Assembly (NCBI GenBank): GCA_028829895.1
Contig: CM054180.1
Location: 89,653,135-89,717,134 of the forward strand
Reading direction: 5' to 3'
Length of the DNA stretch: 64,000 bases
Source of the DNA: Sinotaia quadrata
Lineage: Eukaryota > Mollusca > Gastropoda > Architaenioglossa > Viviparidae
Notes under the pieces: model-generated
What the model was told of the DNA's origin: nothing
Seen by the model: the letters and a program-made list of their open reading frames with translations, nothing else
Databases searched by the model: none
In this document: piece by piece, positions 11,648-24,059 of the stretch
Layout of the letters: every line of letters begins with the position of its first letter
How positions within the stretch are numbered: the stretch's first letter is position 1
Made by a program: the position numbers and the translations under genes

Positions 11648-11859
11648 AATTCTTCGACATGATTGCAATGCTTATTTTTAAAAAAAATATATTTTTCTCT
11701 TTATTTTCCAGTCATTATGGACACTTGTAAAATTTATTACATTTATGTGCAATTTATTTTTCTCTAATGATCGTTTCTTTATTTAGTTATAGTAGATTTT
11801 GAAAATATGCCAATCTGCTTCAAGAGTGCCTTCCCCTCTGTAATAACTCTTTGTGTAGC

Positions 11860-12810
11860 TCATTACATTTCATAGCCTTCTGTTGTTTTGATCCTGCCTT
11901 TCTGGACGAACATACATTTTTCAAGGTAGAACTTCATGTTAATGTCTTCAAATCTTTGATGTCATGTTCATTTCTACTGATAGCTTTAGATCATCCATAT
12001 ACAATAAATGGCTGATAACCTATCCTGACTTTTTGTATTTTGTATTCTAATCTTGTTTGCTGGATGACTTGACTAAGAGGATATAGAGCAATTCAGGGCA
12101 GTGGTGGGTATAGGGATTCACCTTGAAAGATCCACATTCTATTGTTATGTCTACAATTTCTGTATTGTTGCATGTGCTGGCAGTTTTCCAGCTTGTCATT
12201 GATACTTGGATTACGTTTTGTACTGATGGTGCTATAGTGTACACTTTTATTATTTCAAGTATCCATGATGTGAAACTGAGTCATATGCTTTTTGGTAGTC
12301 ATTCCATGCCATTACATGATTTGTTCTTCGTTTCTTGCTGTTAATAACTATGTCCTTATCAATTGTCAATGTTCCTTTGGTCTTCTGCTGCCTGATCTAG
12401 CACCTTTTGTTTATTGTTAGTATTTTGTTTCAAGGTGATACATTAAATTCGATATAATTCCTGACAGTAACTTCCAGGCAGTTGATAGGAATGTGATTGG
12501 ACGATAGTTGTTTGGTGTTGTACCGTTTTCTGGATCTTTCTTAATCAGACTTGTTTTTCCTTTTAAGGCTGACAAGGTCTCTGGTTTGTTTAGTTTTGTA
12601 GTTGTTCAGCAAGTCTGCCATGTGAGGAGATAAGACGTTTCAACCAGAATATTTTGATTGGTCTAGGCCTGGAGCTTTCAAAGTTGGCATGTTTACATTT
12701 TTCTTAATGTCTTTCTCTTTTTAATATCTTACGTTGCATTGTTGAGGTGTGTCTTTAAGCTCTTCTCTCAGTTCCTTAATCCATCTAGGTAGGGTATTAT
12801 ACATATTTGA
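11860..12810 (-). pseudogene. Decayed non-LTR retrotransposon reverse transcriptase
   Basis: The minus-strand translation, with several frame changes and stops, shows reverse-transcriptase landmarks in order. These are an RWIKELREEL-like lead-in near 12780, KAPGLD near 12670, a TPNNYRPIT-type stretch near 12510, an AWNDYQKAYDSVSHH block (palm motif A region) near 12300, a glycine-poor remnant of the next palm block, and the YMDD active-site box at 11990-12001 (LLYMDDLKL). The combination PNNYRPIT...LSTAWKLLSG and YMDD is typical of non-LTR elements; I do not assign a clade. It is too broken to be functional. It lies in intron 1 and directly abuts the A/B copy at 12815 in the same orientation. 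Confidence 0.8.
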
Positions 12811-12814
12811 ATTT

Positions 12815-14464
12815 GTGGTGGAGTAAATGTGCCTATCCCTATTTCTAAACTTAATTGTAATATTGTTGAAGTGACCCGACCTTGGTATTTGATAATTAGG
12901 TGAAAAGTGTTTACTCCAACTCTGACATTTACAAAAATACCATCAGTAAACACTCGAGTTGAGAATATGCTAGAAATCGCTGATGAAATGCAAACCAGTT
13001 CCAATTGGATTAGTAGTTTTCATTATCTAATTGTTAAGATTTATGAGAACGAGTCCAGCCAATGGGTTGAGATCAAACGTTTACATGCTGTAGAGAATTC
13101 TATTGAATAATCACTTGAATTTGGTGTGGCAAAAAGTCCAGTCATGAATGGTAGCCATTAATTTAATGGTGAGTTAACTGACTGATTGAGAGAGAAAGAA
13201 AATATTTCATGCATTTTTGCTGCTGATGTGTTATATTTGTGTTTTATATATTATATGAGTAGACTATTATTTCCACAAATTGTGAAATATGATGCTTATA
13301 TGCAGTATGCTAAGCAGTTGACATTGTTTCTTGTGAACCCGCTCATAAAACTATTTTGCTGTTATTGTGTATCAGGCTAATAAATACTGTTGCAGGAAAC
13401 TGTAAGTTGAATCTTAAATGTAAGAAAGAATTGAGTTTAAGGAATAAAACTGGAAATAAGGAATAAACTGGAAAACTTAGTGTTGTTCCCTGATTATATT
13501 TTTACAAGGAACAAGCAGCCTTTCTCTGTTTTATCTAAATTTCTTTGTTTACTGATTATAAACCACTACGACAATGGTAGAAGATTGAAGTATCTAATGC
13601 AGTGTGTAAGTGTAAAGAATACACTGCACTCTGTTGATGTATGGTGGCAAGGTATGTTGACTACATTTTGCAATTTCTGTTATAAGGAAGTTACTGGAAA
13701 TTACTACAATTGTTGTTCTCTTAAGGGAGCTAGTACAGCAAAGGAGCACCCAGGTTGGCCTTGAGAGAACAGCAGTGAATCAGTGTTCTACAACGTGAGG
13801 AGGGAATCACGTGGAATTGACAGTAGTAACTGGACAATAAACTTGTGGTTTTGTTACAAAAATAAAGCAAAAGAGTATTGAGGCAGTGCCTAAATCAGGT
13901 TATGTAAAAACTATTATCACTTATCTCTAATAAATCCATTTCTATTCTTTGATAAGAATTATCCTGTGATTTGTATTGACACTAAATTGTTGAATGGTGT
14001 GTTACGATATAAGACTGTATAGATATTAAAATTAAACGAATGTGGTTTCATGGAAATATTGATGTCAAGTAATCTTTCTCATTCTATTTGTTATATGTAT
14101 ATTTGATTGTTGATTTAATAAATTTATTGTTAAATTTGTTAAAATTGTTAAATTCTTACACATATTGATAACCTTAAGAAGGTGGGTGGATGCGGGTCGC
14201 TAAATAAAGATTAAAGACGGATTTGTCTTCTTTTATAGTAAGAAGATTTTCACCTACAGAAATATTGTGTGATGGTAAATGTTTGTCTTTAATCCTGTGG
14301 AAGAGAGAAACCGTTTACAACGCCAGCATATCCGCCAAATGAGAGAGATGAGTGGTGTCTGCTGGAGAATTACAAAATAAGATTTTCATCACTTGTGATT
14401 AGTTATGGACGATTAATTAATTATTATTATTAATAATAGCCATTAACTAGGGATGTTGGCGTCA
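12815..14464 (-). mobile_element. Dispersed repeat A/B, copy 2 (about 1650 bp, uninterrupted)
   Basis: This reverse-oriented copy contains every landmark of copy 1 in order, without element C. It therefore shows the intact layout and gives a pre-insertion reference for the C insertion at 3532. Moderate divergence from copy 1 is visible. The open frames at 12907-13110, 13186-13380 and 13480-13764 are within the repeat. They are not recognised and are not conserved as frames in the other copies by eye. Confidence 0.8.
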
Positions 14465-15506
14465 CAAAATTGCTCCAAGTGTTTTCCTAGGTCTTGGCGT
14501 CCTGAATGTAGGCATCTGTTGTATTATTGTAGAAGTCTGTAAAATTTTTAAAAGCTATAAAACAATTTATTTGTATATCAAAACGATATCATCACAGTAA
14601 TTGCCTATTGGTATGAATAAAAGAATTAAACTAGCATGGACATAATTACATATAAACTGCACAATATTATCAGCTGAAAGATAGTGATACTTCTGCAATC
14701 ATGCATGTGAGGTCGTGTTAAGGGTACGTATCTCATTAGGAACGTGTCAGTGGAACAATGTGTAAGTTGTACAACAAAGGCAAGCAATACGGCCTCACAT
14801 CTTTGAAACAGTGTTTGTAAAGTTTTAAAGTATTTTACCCAAGCTAGTAGATTATACATCCACAGCTGAGGATTATATGTTGTGTTGTTCGTGTTTAGAT
14901 CTATTATTTTATTGTCTTTAAAGTGTACACTGTAACCAGTTAAAATATTATTAATATACAATTTTCTCTGATTGTGATTTTTGAGCTATTGTAAGTGATA
15001 AGAACATCTGTTATTGCACGTACGCGATATTAACTATTAATTTATAGATAACTAGCACTGTATAAACAGAAAAATGTTTTTGTGAGTACTCTATGGACTT
15101 GAGGCTTGGAAATCCTCATGTGGAGTATATGAATGGCAACTATCGAAGTTTGCAGAGCAAAGTTCGACAATTTTAGTTTGACACGCGATTTTGTGAGACA
15201 CTTTCCATCCCTGTTTAAGTATTTGTGCCATCAGGAAATTACATCATTTGAGTACATAGTACTCGTAATTTCACGGACTTGTATTACCTGCAAACTATAA
15301 AACATTGGCGTAAGCTGCTATATCCACAACCAAACTTGGATTTACATGGTCCGTCCGAAAATCGTTATTAGAAACTATAATTGCTATTTTATTTATTACC
15401 ACATGTACTATTTTAAAACGTTTTATTACAAATATATATTGGGCACTATTTGAGCATACATTTAAAACAATAAGCACTGGGCAAGCCTAAATAAATGTCA
15501 ACTCAC
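14465..15506. other. First part of intron 1, no features recognised
   Basis: AT-rich sequence between the A/B copy and exon 1. No repeats, RNA genes or credible exons were seen. Confidence 0.5.
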
Positions 15507-15573
15507 CTTCTGTCCAAACATATGATAAAATCCAAACGCTGAACACCACTAGTGTTTGTTTGAACATATCCAT
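15507..15573 (-). CDS. Exon 1 (start codon and signal peptide) of a secreted protein gene
   Basis: Coding part of the first exon. The ATG is at 15573-15571 and a second in-frame ATG lies two codons on. The 22 complete codons begin MDMFKQ, continue with a hydrophobic run (TLVVFSVWILSYVW) and end TE: a basic residue, hydrophobic core and polar end, as in a cleavable signal peptide. The exon ends CAGAAG|GTGAGT, a strong donor, leaving one extra base (G). The next exon found downstream on this strand needs exactly one incoming base, giving a glycine codon. A TATA box about 55 bp upstream supports this ATG as the true start. Seen: ORF, splice donor and phase. Inferred: secretion. The exon is too short to identify the family alone. 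Confidence 0.75.
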
Positions 15574-15625
15574 TGTCAGAAGAGATAGATATCGCGATGT
15601 CGCCGGTCACCTTTAACCGATTGGA

Positions 15626-15635
15626 CTTTTTTATA
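15626..15635 (-). promoter_or_regulatory. TATA box of the secreted protein gene
   Basis: On the minus strand the sequence reads TATAAAAAAG, followed by CCAATCGG. It lies about 55 bp upstream of the exon 1 ATG, so transcription should start near 15600 and give a 5' UTR of about 25-30 nt. The position, match quality and adjoining signal-peptide exon make it the most convincing promoter in the window. Confidence 0.6.
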
Positions 15636-16504
15636 TCAGGATAGCTTCAACCGGTGTAATTCAATATGTACTACTCTTTTAATACAGACTGTTATCTATC
15701 CCTTCGATTTTTTTGGTGAAAGTTTTCAAAACAAATTTTTTTAAATGCATGCTTTAACAGCCATTGTGAATAACATAGATAGTGAGTAGCCGTGTGCTTA
15801 GTAGATATATCACCAGTCATCAGCATTAACGATGTTATTTATATCATGACGCATTATCTCAATGATTAACGGTTTATATATAGAGATAGTTTTAATATTG
15901 AACAAATAAAGAAGACACGAATCTTGTGAAGGGTCCTAAAACACTTTTCACCTAATTATCAAACTTTGTAACATATATCAGCACTTGCGTATCTAATGAT
16001 TCATTCAAACTTACATTCAATCATACAGCAGCAGTACAAGGGTCAGCCAATGATTAGCAATGATTTTAAATGTAATTAACATGTATACAAATAAATAATT
16101 AAATACGTGTGTAAACGATGAATAAAGCGTGCTATTTAAATTCGTATTTAAAAAAATACTATTTGTCTACCAACGATCTTATTTAAAAGATTTGAAAGAA
16201 GTAAAGGGGAGCGAGGCACCTAATGATATTGGTGTTTTGCATAATGTATTTGTTTTCAGATCGCTTTGCCACGTTACAAATAGATTCATTCTTTTATATT
16301 GTTGTTTTAAATGCTCTATCTTAATGACTAAAGACCAAAATTATCAAAGTATCTAAAGATACAGCACAGTCCCATAGTGCCCTTTTACTTCACTGGTCTT
16401 TAAAACGGAATAATACATTTAGTCACTGACTTGCCTATCGACTGGCCTGTGTCTGTTCCATTCTTCCAACCGCTTTCGTCATAGCTACTTGTGTCTTCGT
16501 GTCC
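15636..16504. other. Upstream region of the secreted protein gene
   Basis: No coding or transposon signature. It could contain regulatory sequence for the minus-strand promoter, but no specific site can be named. A 75-codon frame at 16129-16356 is not recognised. Confidence 0.45.
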
Positions 16505-17175
16505 TTTTTAAAATTTCCCTCTTGGCTGATTTCTGCCCTGTCCCATTCTTTTTACTGTTTTCTCTTTGGCTGTTTCCTGTCCTGTCCCATTCTTTTTATT
16601 GCTTTCTCTTCGCTGTTTCCTGTTCTGTCCCATTCTTTTTACTGTTTTCTCTTGGCTGTTTCCTCTCCTGTCCCATTCTCATTTACTGTTTCTCTTGGCT
16701 TCCTGCCCCATTCTTTTTACTGTTTCTCTTGGCTATCTCCTGTCCTGTCCATACTGCTTCCTCTTAGCTGTATTATGTAATGTCTCATTCTGTGTGCTGC
16801 TTTCCTTTTGGTTGACTGATGTCTTGTACAATTCTGTTTGCTACTTTGCTCTTGGCTGTCTTATGCACTGTCCCATTTTGTTTGCTGCTTGCCTTTTGCC
16901 GGAATCATGCTCTGTCCCGTTTTTCTCACCACTTTCCATGCAGCTGACGTGTGTCCTATCCCATTATTTCCAACGCTTCCTTTGTAGCTGACTTATGTCC
17001 TGTCCCATTATTTCCAACGCTTTCTTTGTAGCTGACTTGTTTCCTGTCCCATTATTTCCAACGCTTTCTTTGTAGCTGACTTGTTTCCTGTCCCATTATT
17101 CCCACTGCTTTCTTTGTAGCGGCTTGTCTTGTCCCATTTTTCTCACCGCTTTCTTTTTGGTTGTTTCATTTCTTG
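16505..17175. repeat. Pyrimidine-rich minisatellite, ~43-50-bp units
   Basis: Units with tcccattctttttactg and tctcttggctgtttcctg dominate to about 16760. Diverged units follow, and at 16940-17110 a second type with tcccattatttccaacgc and ctttgtagctgacttg occurs in four near-identical copies. Three overlapping hydrophobic, cysteine/phenylalanine-rich frames (16489-16991) are array artefacts. Confidence 0.85.
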
Positions 17176-17592
17176 TGCCAAACTCAGAATTCTCATTTCT
17201 TTCTCGACATGCTCTTGATCTCTGAAGATTAATAAATTTCTAAAATTGTTATAGTAACTAATCCAACAAAACCTTTCAGAAAATGATGCGAAGATTACAA
17301 CGCCTTGTTAGTTCTCAAATGTGGAGAGGCATATACCTCATAAAGTGGCACACACGATAGCCGCGAGATCAGTATTGTTCGTAACCAAAATATTAAATCG
17401 TAAATATATGAAAATGTGATCTGTGAATATATGAAAACGTGCATAGTGAAAGTGTGGAAATGAGTATGATCACTTTCACCGCCAAGATAAAAGGGTTTAT
17501 GGATATTGACATTTTGGGAATCTTTTAGTGCACTGGTACTTACATTAAGACAATCACAGTGGGATGAAAGGTGAGAGTAAGTATATGTTGAC
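17176..17592. other. Unremarkable AT-rich DNA
   Basis: No gene or repeat recognised. A 111-codon minus-strand frame at 17295-17630 has no identifiable domain. Confidence 0.45.
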
Positions 17593-17738
17593 TTGTTATC
17601 GGCTCTTGTTGTATTTTGATATTCCATCATAAATATACCTCCTTGTTATCGGCTCTTGTTGAATTTCGATATTCCATCATAAATATCCCTTGTTATCGGC
17701 TCTTGTTGTATTTTGATATTCCATCATAAATATCCCTT
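17593..17738. repeat. 47-bp tandem repeat, three copies
   Basis: The unit starts ttgttatcggctcttgttg and ends catcataaatatccc. The three copies are almost identical; the first carries a short 3' extension. Confidence 0.9.
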
Positions 17739-19254
17739 GCAGTTGTACATTGGACTGTGTAACTGACCCCAGAGAAGATAACAGATATTATCTAGCCTGT
17801 TACAAATCCTTCAAATATGGGAATGTGAAATCGTGTAAAAATACAGTACATCACATGCATTAAAGCACTACTGACTACATTTCTAAAACAAATATAAATA
17901 CAACATATAAAATATATTAAATAAATATGTACAAAGCAAAGATTCTTTTCTCTCCACAACAGTAAAAATTACATTTTTTTTCTAGCATACAAACATACCC
18001 TCCTTCCCCTAAAATAACTATTATAATGAAATAAAGTGTACACGTTTCCATTCGAAATAAATTATATCTATTTCAGGTTAAACTGACAATAATTTCAAAA
18101 ATAAATGTTTATCAATATATTCCAGATTAATGTTTGTTCGGTTACATAAAAAATCACTTCCTTATAAGCAGCATAACTTTGTCATTTTCTTTATTACTTT
18201 CTTTAAATTTTAAAGAAATTTTAAGAACACATTTGTGTTGCCTTGGGAAGCAAAAACTCCATGCATGGGTAAGATATGCATTTTGTAGTAAAGTGTTTAC
18301 ATCACATTGTGCTATTATGAGTAATCTTCACCGAATACCAAGGACATGTTTAGACAGTGTGCAGCTCTCTCTGGTCGAAGGTTGACTCAAACATTTCTCC
18401 TTTGTTAGCTGCTTCCACCCGTATAAAACAGCCTTCACTTCATTACGGAGTCAGACCGCGCTTCCTTTAGCATTCTTTCTGAGTAATGCCGCACACTTCA
18501 TTAGAAGTTTAACGTAGCAGGCCTATAAATATACAGAGCAAAAATATCGACCTATTGTCATTCTCATGTCGATTACGGGAGAATCAATCTGTCTTTAGCT
18601 GAGCATGGTATGTGTGCACGGTTCGTTTCTAACCATGACAGAAGAGACGAAATCTATGATATTCTTTACTGATTTGTATGACGACTTCATTAACTGATGG
18701 CTAAAAATAGCAGAGTGAAACCTTAGTTTTCGATATATAAGTAGTACAGTGGATTGTCAGATCGTATGAAGAAATCTCTCACTTTGGGATGTTGGCATGA
18801 TGAGTCGTTTAGGTGGACCATGTGTTCCAGTTTAGTAAATACTAATTAGTGCAGGCTTTGAGAGGCACAAGAAAACAATTGACGGCATCTGATCATTGGC
18901 CCTAATTTACCACCTTAGACGCTTGATTCCTGGTTCGGTTGCACTAGGGTAACCTCCGCAATTCTGTAGGTAACGAGTGTCATTCACTCATAGATCACAA
19001 GGCACTGCCCGGTGTAATTCTGTTCCCGAAGCCACTATGAACTGTCAGCAAAGCGTCACAGTATGAGCGATCAAGCCCTATAATGCTACAGGCTGACTAG
19101 TTCCTGTTTACGATTGAGGCACCAGATACACAACAATAATATTCTAAAGCAGGATCTCTCATTCTCTCATTCTCCGAGAGATCGTGACTTAAAAAAATAA
19201 ATATCCTAGATACACTAATTTTTATGCAAGGGTTCCCTGAGACCTGACAATTAT
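17739..19254. other. Intergenic DNA without recognised genes
   Basis: AT-rich. A TATA-like cgtataaaacagcc at about 18420 is followed by moderately GC-rich sequence, but no credible coding exon follows. Nothing else was identified. Confidence 0.45.
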
Positions 19255-19402
19255 TTCAAGGATTTCTTCAGTGTAAAAGGTTGAGCTAGGCTGTTTTAAG
19301 GTGTTCAAGGATTTCTCCAGTGTAAAAAGGTTGAGTTAGGCTGTTTTAAGGTGTTCAAGGATTTCTCCAGTGTAAAAAGGTTGAGCTAGGCTGTTCTAAA
19401 TT
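19255..19402. repeat. 50-bp tandem repeat, three copies
   Basis: The unit ttcaaggatttctccagtg continues with taaaaaggttgagttaggct. The three copies are nearly identical. Confidence 0.92.
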
Positions 19403-19429
19403 TTCCGGACATGTTTGAAGAAAACCTAC

Positions 19430-19700
19430 CTACGATCACAGCCTACATCAACCACGAGGCTTGATTTAGCAAGGAAAGGTAATGGTTTTATCAACATGCT
19501 TATCATTCCAGTGAAAGCAGATGAAGTATTTACATTCATCACTGTCGGATGGTAATGACTATCTTGAAATAAACATATTATTTGGTCTCCCAATTGCATG
19601 TTGACTTCTCCGAATCTTCTTGAAAGGTGAAAACATTTCAAGTAAGTAGTGTGTACATGCCCAATACGATTTCTCTTCGATGTTCCGTCAAGGTTTGCCA
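19430..19700 (-). CDS. Weak candidate internal exon of unknown protein
   Basis: An open stretch of 271 bp lies between an acceptor-like ATTTCTTCAG| and a donor-like GATCGTAG|GTAGGT on the minus strand. The peptide (starting around VANLDGTSKRN, with LGDQIICLFQDSHYHPTV in the middle) is not low-complexity. I recognise no family and find no partner exon, and frames of this length occur here by chance. It would belong to a different gene from the secreted protein, because it lies upstream of that gene's promoter. Confidence 0.18.
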
Positions 19701-19702
19701 CT

Positions 19703-21279
19703 GAAGAAATCTTGGCGACATTGAATAAAATGAATAATGCAATGTTACAGTGTAAGTAAAAGATTGTATTTGGTTTAGAGTAACACTTTTAAAAGCGTCA
19801 CTAATACAATCAAGTAGATGGGAAAATATAAACACCTATACACCTATGTCACGGGGTGGATGGATTACTTTTTATTCCCTTGACTAGAAATCATTGGGGG
19901 TTTTCTCTCCACTTTTTCTTTTCAGGAACAATTTTTACGCCTATTTCCCGTTTTTGACTAGAAATAACTTGATAGACTTTCTGCAGAGGGAAGCTAAGAT
20001 TCTAAGGGTGGCTAAAGTTTTCTCTGATTAGACTAATAGATATTGTGGAATTTGTAAATTGATTGCCGTTTTCCTTCTTTTATTGTTTATTTTATATATC
20101 TTAATGTGTATTTGTTAATTTTCATACATCTTGTGTAATTTATTATCATCGTCTTTTGTCTTTGTCCAATTAAATGTGAGAAACTCCTTCCTCTGGGAAC
20201 TTGTACGAGCTACCGGAAGTGGATGACCTCAATTGTTGTCTCGTCATAGATATTAATTATTTATGGGGAGTCTAACGAAATCCAACTTTAATATGAAATA
20301 GTTTTCTCCAAACGAAATCTATATTTCTAGAAGATGTTTTCGAGGACTTTCAAGATTTCAAGTTATAAGAGGATGAGTGAAGAATAATTGTTTTGGAGTA
20401 AGATATAACTTACCTCATTTGATTTCACCTAGGAACACTCACAACATATTTATTAGTCTTGAAGGTGACTAAAATAATAAATGTACAAGTGTTAAATACA
20501 TTTGAAAGAAACAATGTATAATAGCAATTGATTTCAAATAGAAATTTTGAGAGGAAACAACTTGAATAAAACAATTTCTAATCCACTTGAATAAATTAAC
20601 GATCAGTTTATTTTTCGTTCTCTATCTCTAAAAGTCTTCACACAGTTTTCAATCTCCTGGCCAATGTTACCTTATCGTACTTAGGTTCACTGGTGCAATC
20701 TCTTAGCGTTAGTACCAGCGCTCTAGTGTTTATGATGTCGGTTAGAGACCACTCTACGTATCCAGTCTTGTGTAGACTTCTTGGCTTCTCCCACATGGAA
20801 CAACCATGAAAACTGAGTACGACATTCATACAAAACCAACAGGCTGAGATATCAACAAATCAACAGCCAAACAGACCAGTGGATAGACAGACCAATGTGG
20901 AAGAAAGATCCTGCAATTAATAAAGGCAGTAATCAAGGACAGCTATATACAAACTGTTAAGTGCTCTTGTGCAATGGCTAAATCTGTTTCTCTGAGCACA
21001 TTCTGACTAAGATTAAATAAACGTGAATTAATATTACTAACAAATCATTCTGCTTATACTTTACACAAAGCCATTATCATAAAATTCATAAAGTAGCAAT
21101 ATGTACCTTTATCCTGTACAGCGAAATCAAAAGGTAATCTGGTTGGAGTACAAAATGAATTTCTCCCTTAAACATTAGTACCCTTTTTAAGTCTTTTAGA
21201 CTTCTCATTCAAACCGTTTTTCCTTTCGAGTGATTTTAAATTGGGACAAAGCATCTACTCACTCTAAGGTTTGTTCATA
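19703..21279. other. Intergenic DNA without firm features
   Basis: One 63-codon minus-strand frame at 20638-20829 (containing EWSLTDIINTRALVLTL) looks more protein-like than its surroundings but is unidentified. The rest shows nothing. Confidence 0.4.
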
Positions 21280-21403
21280 GTGAAGAGTTTTTGTTAGGTT
21301 TCTCTATCTAAAGGTTTCTTCACATGATGTGTTTGTTCTAAGCTGAGTGAAGAGTTTTGTTAGGTTTTTCTATATAAAGGTTTCTTCACATGATGTGTTT
21401 GTG
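21280..21403. repeat. 67-bp tandem duplication
   Basis: Two units beginning gtgaagagttttgttaggtt and including tttcttcacatgatgtgttt lie back to back with a few differences. Confidence 0.88.
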
Positions 21404-22742
21404 TTGCAGCTACATTATTTTTCATCTATGTTTGTTTACAATGAGAAGCATATATCCTTTGCCAGTATACTTTTTTAAAAATAATAACAAGTGGATATCC
21501 TATTTCGGTTTCATTGTGCATTTCAGAAAACATCTGGTTGGAATTCTACTGGTGACTTGGATAACTATGTCAAACATGTGTGCTTGGCATTAGACTTTCT
21601 TATACATTTCGTGTATCTAGATTTTATTCGTTTCATTATTCCTTTTTAATATTTATTGATATGATGCTGGGTGAAGTTTTATGCCTTTGACTGACAGATT
21701 TAATTATTAAAATTTTACATTATTTTAATGTGAAATAATTTATTTACAAATATGTTGTATGTTTGAGATGGTAACGGCCCTTTTGTAGAGATATGATGAG
21801 AACAGCTGACTATTAATAGCCGAACATCTTCACTAAATGCACTAAACACTATAATTTAGAGATACAATGGTTGTTAATTATCATTTGGCAGCGATCTTTG
21901 GATTAAGTTTATGCAGGCACTGGCTTTTGGTCAAGTAGCGGATAATTATCATTTGGTATTTTGTGTGACACTGAGGAAATAAAGTATATTATAGTATATT
22001 TCTGTAGTCATTAATGTGATGTATATTGATTAAATTATAGTTACGAAATCTAATGTTTTAAATAATGCAGTGACCCAGAGACCATAATCAAGAGTAACGT
22101 AGGCGGTCACTAGTAACTGAAATAAATGATTTAGAGAGCCTTTGTATGAGAACCTTGCTTAGAGTAACGTTATATTTGTATTTTGGAGAATTCTCTGTAA
22201 GCCTGACTAAAAGATTTGACAAGTGGCTGTTAGATCAGATAATAGTATCCAACAATAACTTAAACATTAATATATATAGTTTTTATTTGAGAGAGTTCAT
22301 TAATTAGAGTACTTGTATTAATTAATGAGACAGCGCAGCATCCACTGGAAGTTAGCTCACTCTTTGTTTTGTTAAAGTGATAATATTTCATTAAAATGTT
22401 CCAACTTCCACCGGAAAATAAATATTAATTTTTATTTTATAATTTTCATGTACGCGTCTATAATTTGCTAATAATAAAAGAGAGCTAGATGAGCTTTTCT
22501 CCCATTCCAACATTTTCAAAATTTTGTAAATACAATAAAACCCAAGATATCAATAGGTTAATCGATTTTCATTGAATGAAAACTGTTGCTATGGATACTA
22601 AACTGGTGCTCTGGCAGGCCTCGAGCATTTTTTGTAAAAGTCTGAAATTATATTTCATTCTGAGAATACCATCCAAACATTTCTCATCCCTCTTCACCTC
22701 ATGCTCGCTGTCTGGTACAGCTGTCAGCAGTCAGTTCATGAT
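21404..22742. other. AT-rich intergenic DNA
   Basis: No gene, RNA or transposon signature recognised. Confidence 0.5.
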
Positions 22743-22946
<204 letters not shown>

Positions 22947-22947
<1 letters not shown>

Positions 22948-24059
22948 ACATAAATGAATATTAATATAATGTTTCAATACCGAAAGGAGCTCTACACATA
23001 TACTCAAGCACGCGCGCGCAAATCAATCTAAAGATGTCCAGCAGCCACATCCGTTTTTTGTAATATGCTATTCAATCGTTGTATCTTTCCACTTCCCACT
23101 TAAAATATCTATACTTTTATTATATATTAAATATCAGTATAACAGTAATACAACAAACTTTTAATTGAGTCTAATTTAGAGATTTAGTGTGACAAATAAT
23201 TTTAGGGTAAGAAAGTTTTAATCTGTAAATATTAATAATTAAATATCATTTATTAATTTCTTACAGAGAATTAAAAATTTATGAATTTCTATCTTTGTAA
23301 AGTACGAGTATTACTAAATAGTTTGACCGCAAATGTCATATGCTTTCAGAGGAAAATGGATTAGCTCGGTTAAGCTGACTCACTTAAGATTAGCAAGTTG
23401 CGACTGACTGTAATGAGTGATCCCTAGGCTAGATTAAGCAGGTCTTGGTTAGGGACTTGGCGTAATTTGAGGACAGAGAAAAAACGGATTGACAGTAAAT
23501 ATAACCTACAAGTTGACCATTGACCAGAAACTGAGTACGAACTTTGACCAATCAGAACGATTTAGTGTGAAACTTAGAATTCGATATTATCGATATTAGG
23601 GACAGAAATTTGTAAAAATATTCTTCTCCTCTGTTACTTCAAAGCTAGAAGCAGACGGCAAGAATTTCCATCTTCAACAGGTGAGAGAAATTTCATGTAA
23701 TTTATGGTTTACTGATTTACAACCATTGTTGACTAATGCTGATAATTTCTGCAATCCCATAGAAATAATATTTAGAACCATTGGTTTGATATATGTGTAT
23801 ATAAACATACACTGAATCTCTGAGAAAGGATAATGTAAGTGGTTATATTTTACTCAATACATTATAACAATTTAGTGCTTATCAAGAAGCGAGCCAACTC
23901 ATTTCATTTCTGTGCAGGTAATCGAATTCAATGTTGGGCTAAAGTCAGATCCTGAACACATATTTACTAGATCTCTACCTCATTTTACTTTACCAAAGAA
24001 TATTTTTTTCACGTGGTTTTTGGCAGTTGAAGGTAAAGGTATCTGACCTCTATATTTAA
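22947..24059. other. AT-rich DNA without recognised features
   Basis: No coding exon or repeat is supported. A good donor-like CAACAG|GTGAGA occurs at about 23681, but no associated reading frame or promoter could be defined. Confidence 0.45.

Noticed and set aside
16489..16991. Hydrophobic cysteine-rich protein of about 90-140 residues, possibly membrane or venom-like
   Set aside because: Three overlapping frames give similar peptides from the same pyrimidine-rich minisatellite; there is no signal of a real gene.
18418..18500. TATA-like cgtataaaacagcc as a promoter
   Set aside because: No coding exon, splice donor or retroelement follows within a reasonable distance; single TATA-like strings are expected often in AT-rich DNA.
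23620..23700. 5' untranslated exon ending CAACAG|GTGAGA
   Set aside because: The donor is good, but there is no promoter, start codon or downstream exon to support it.
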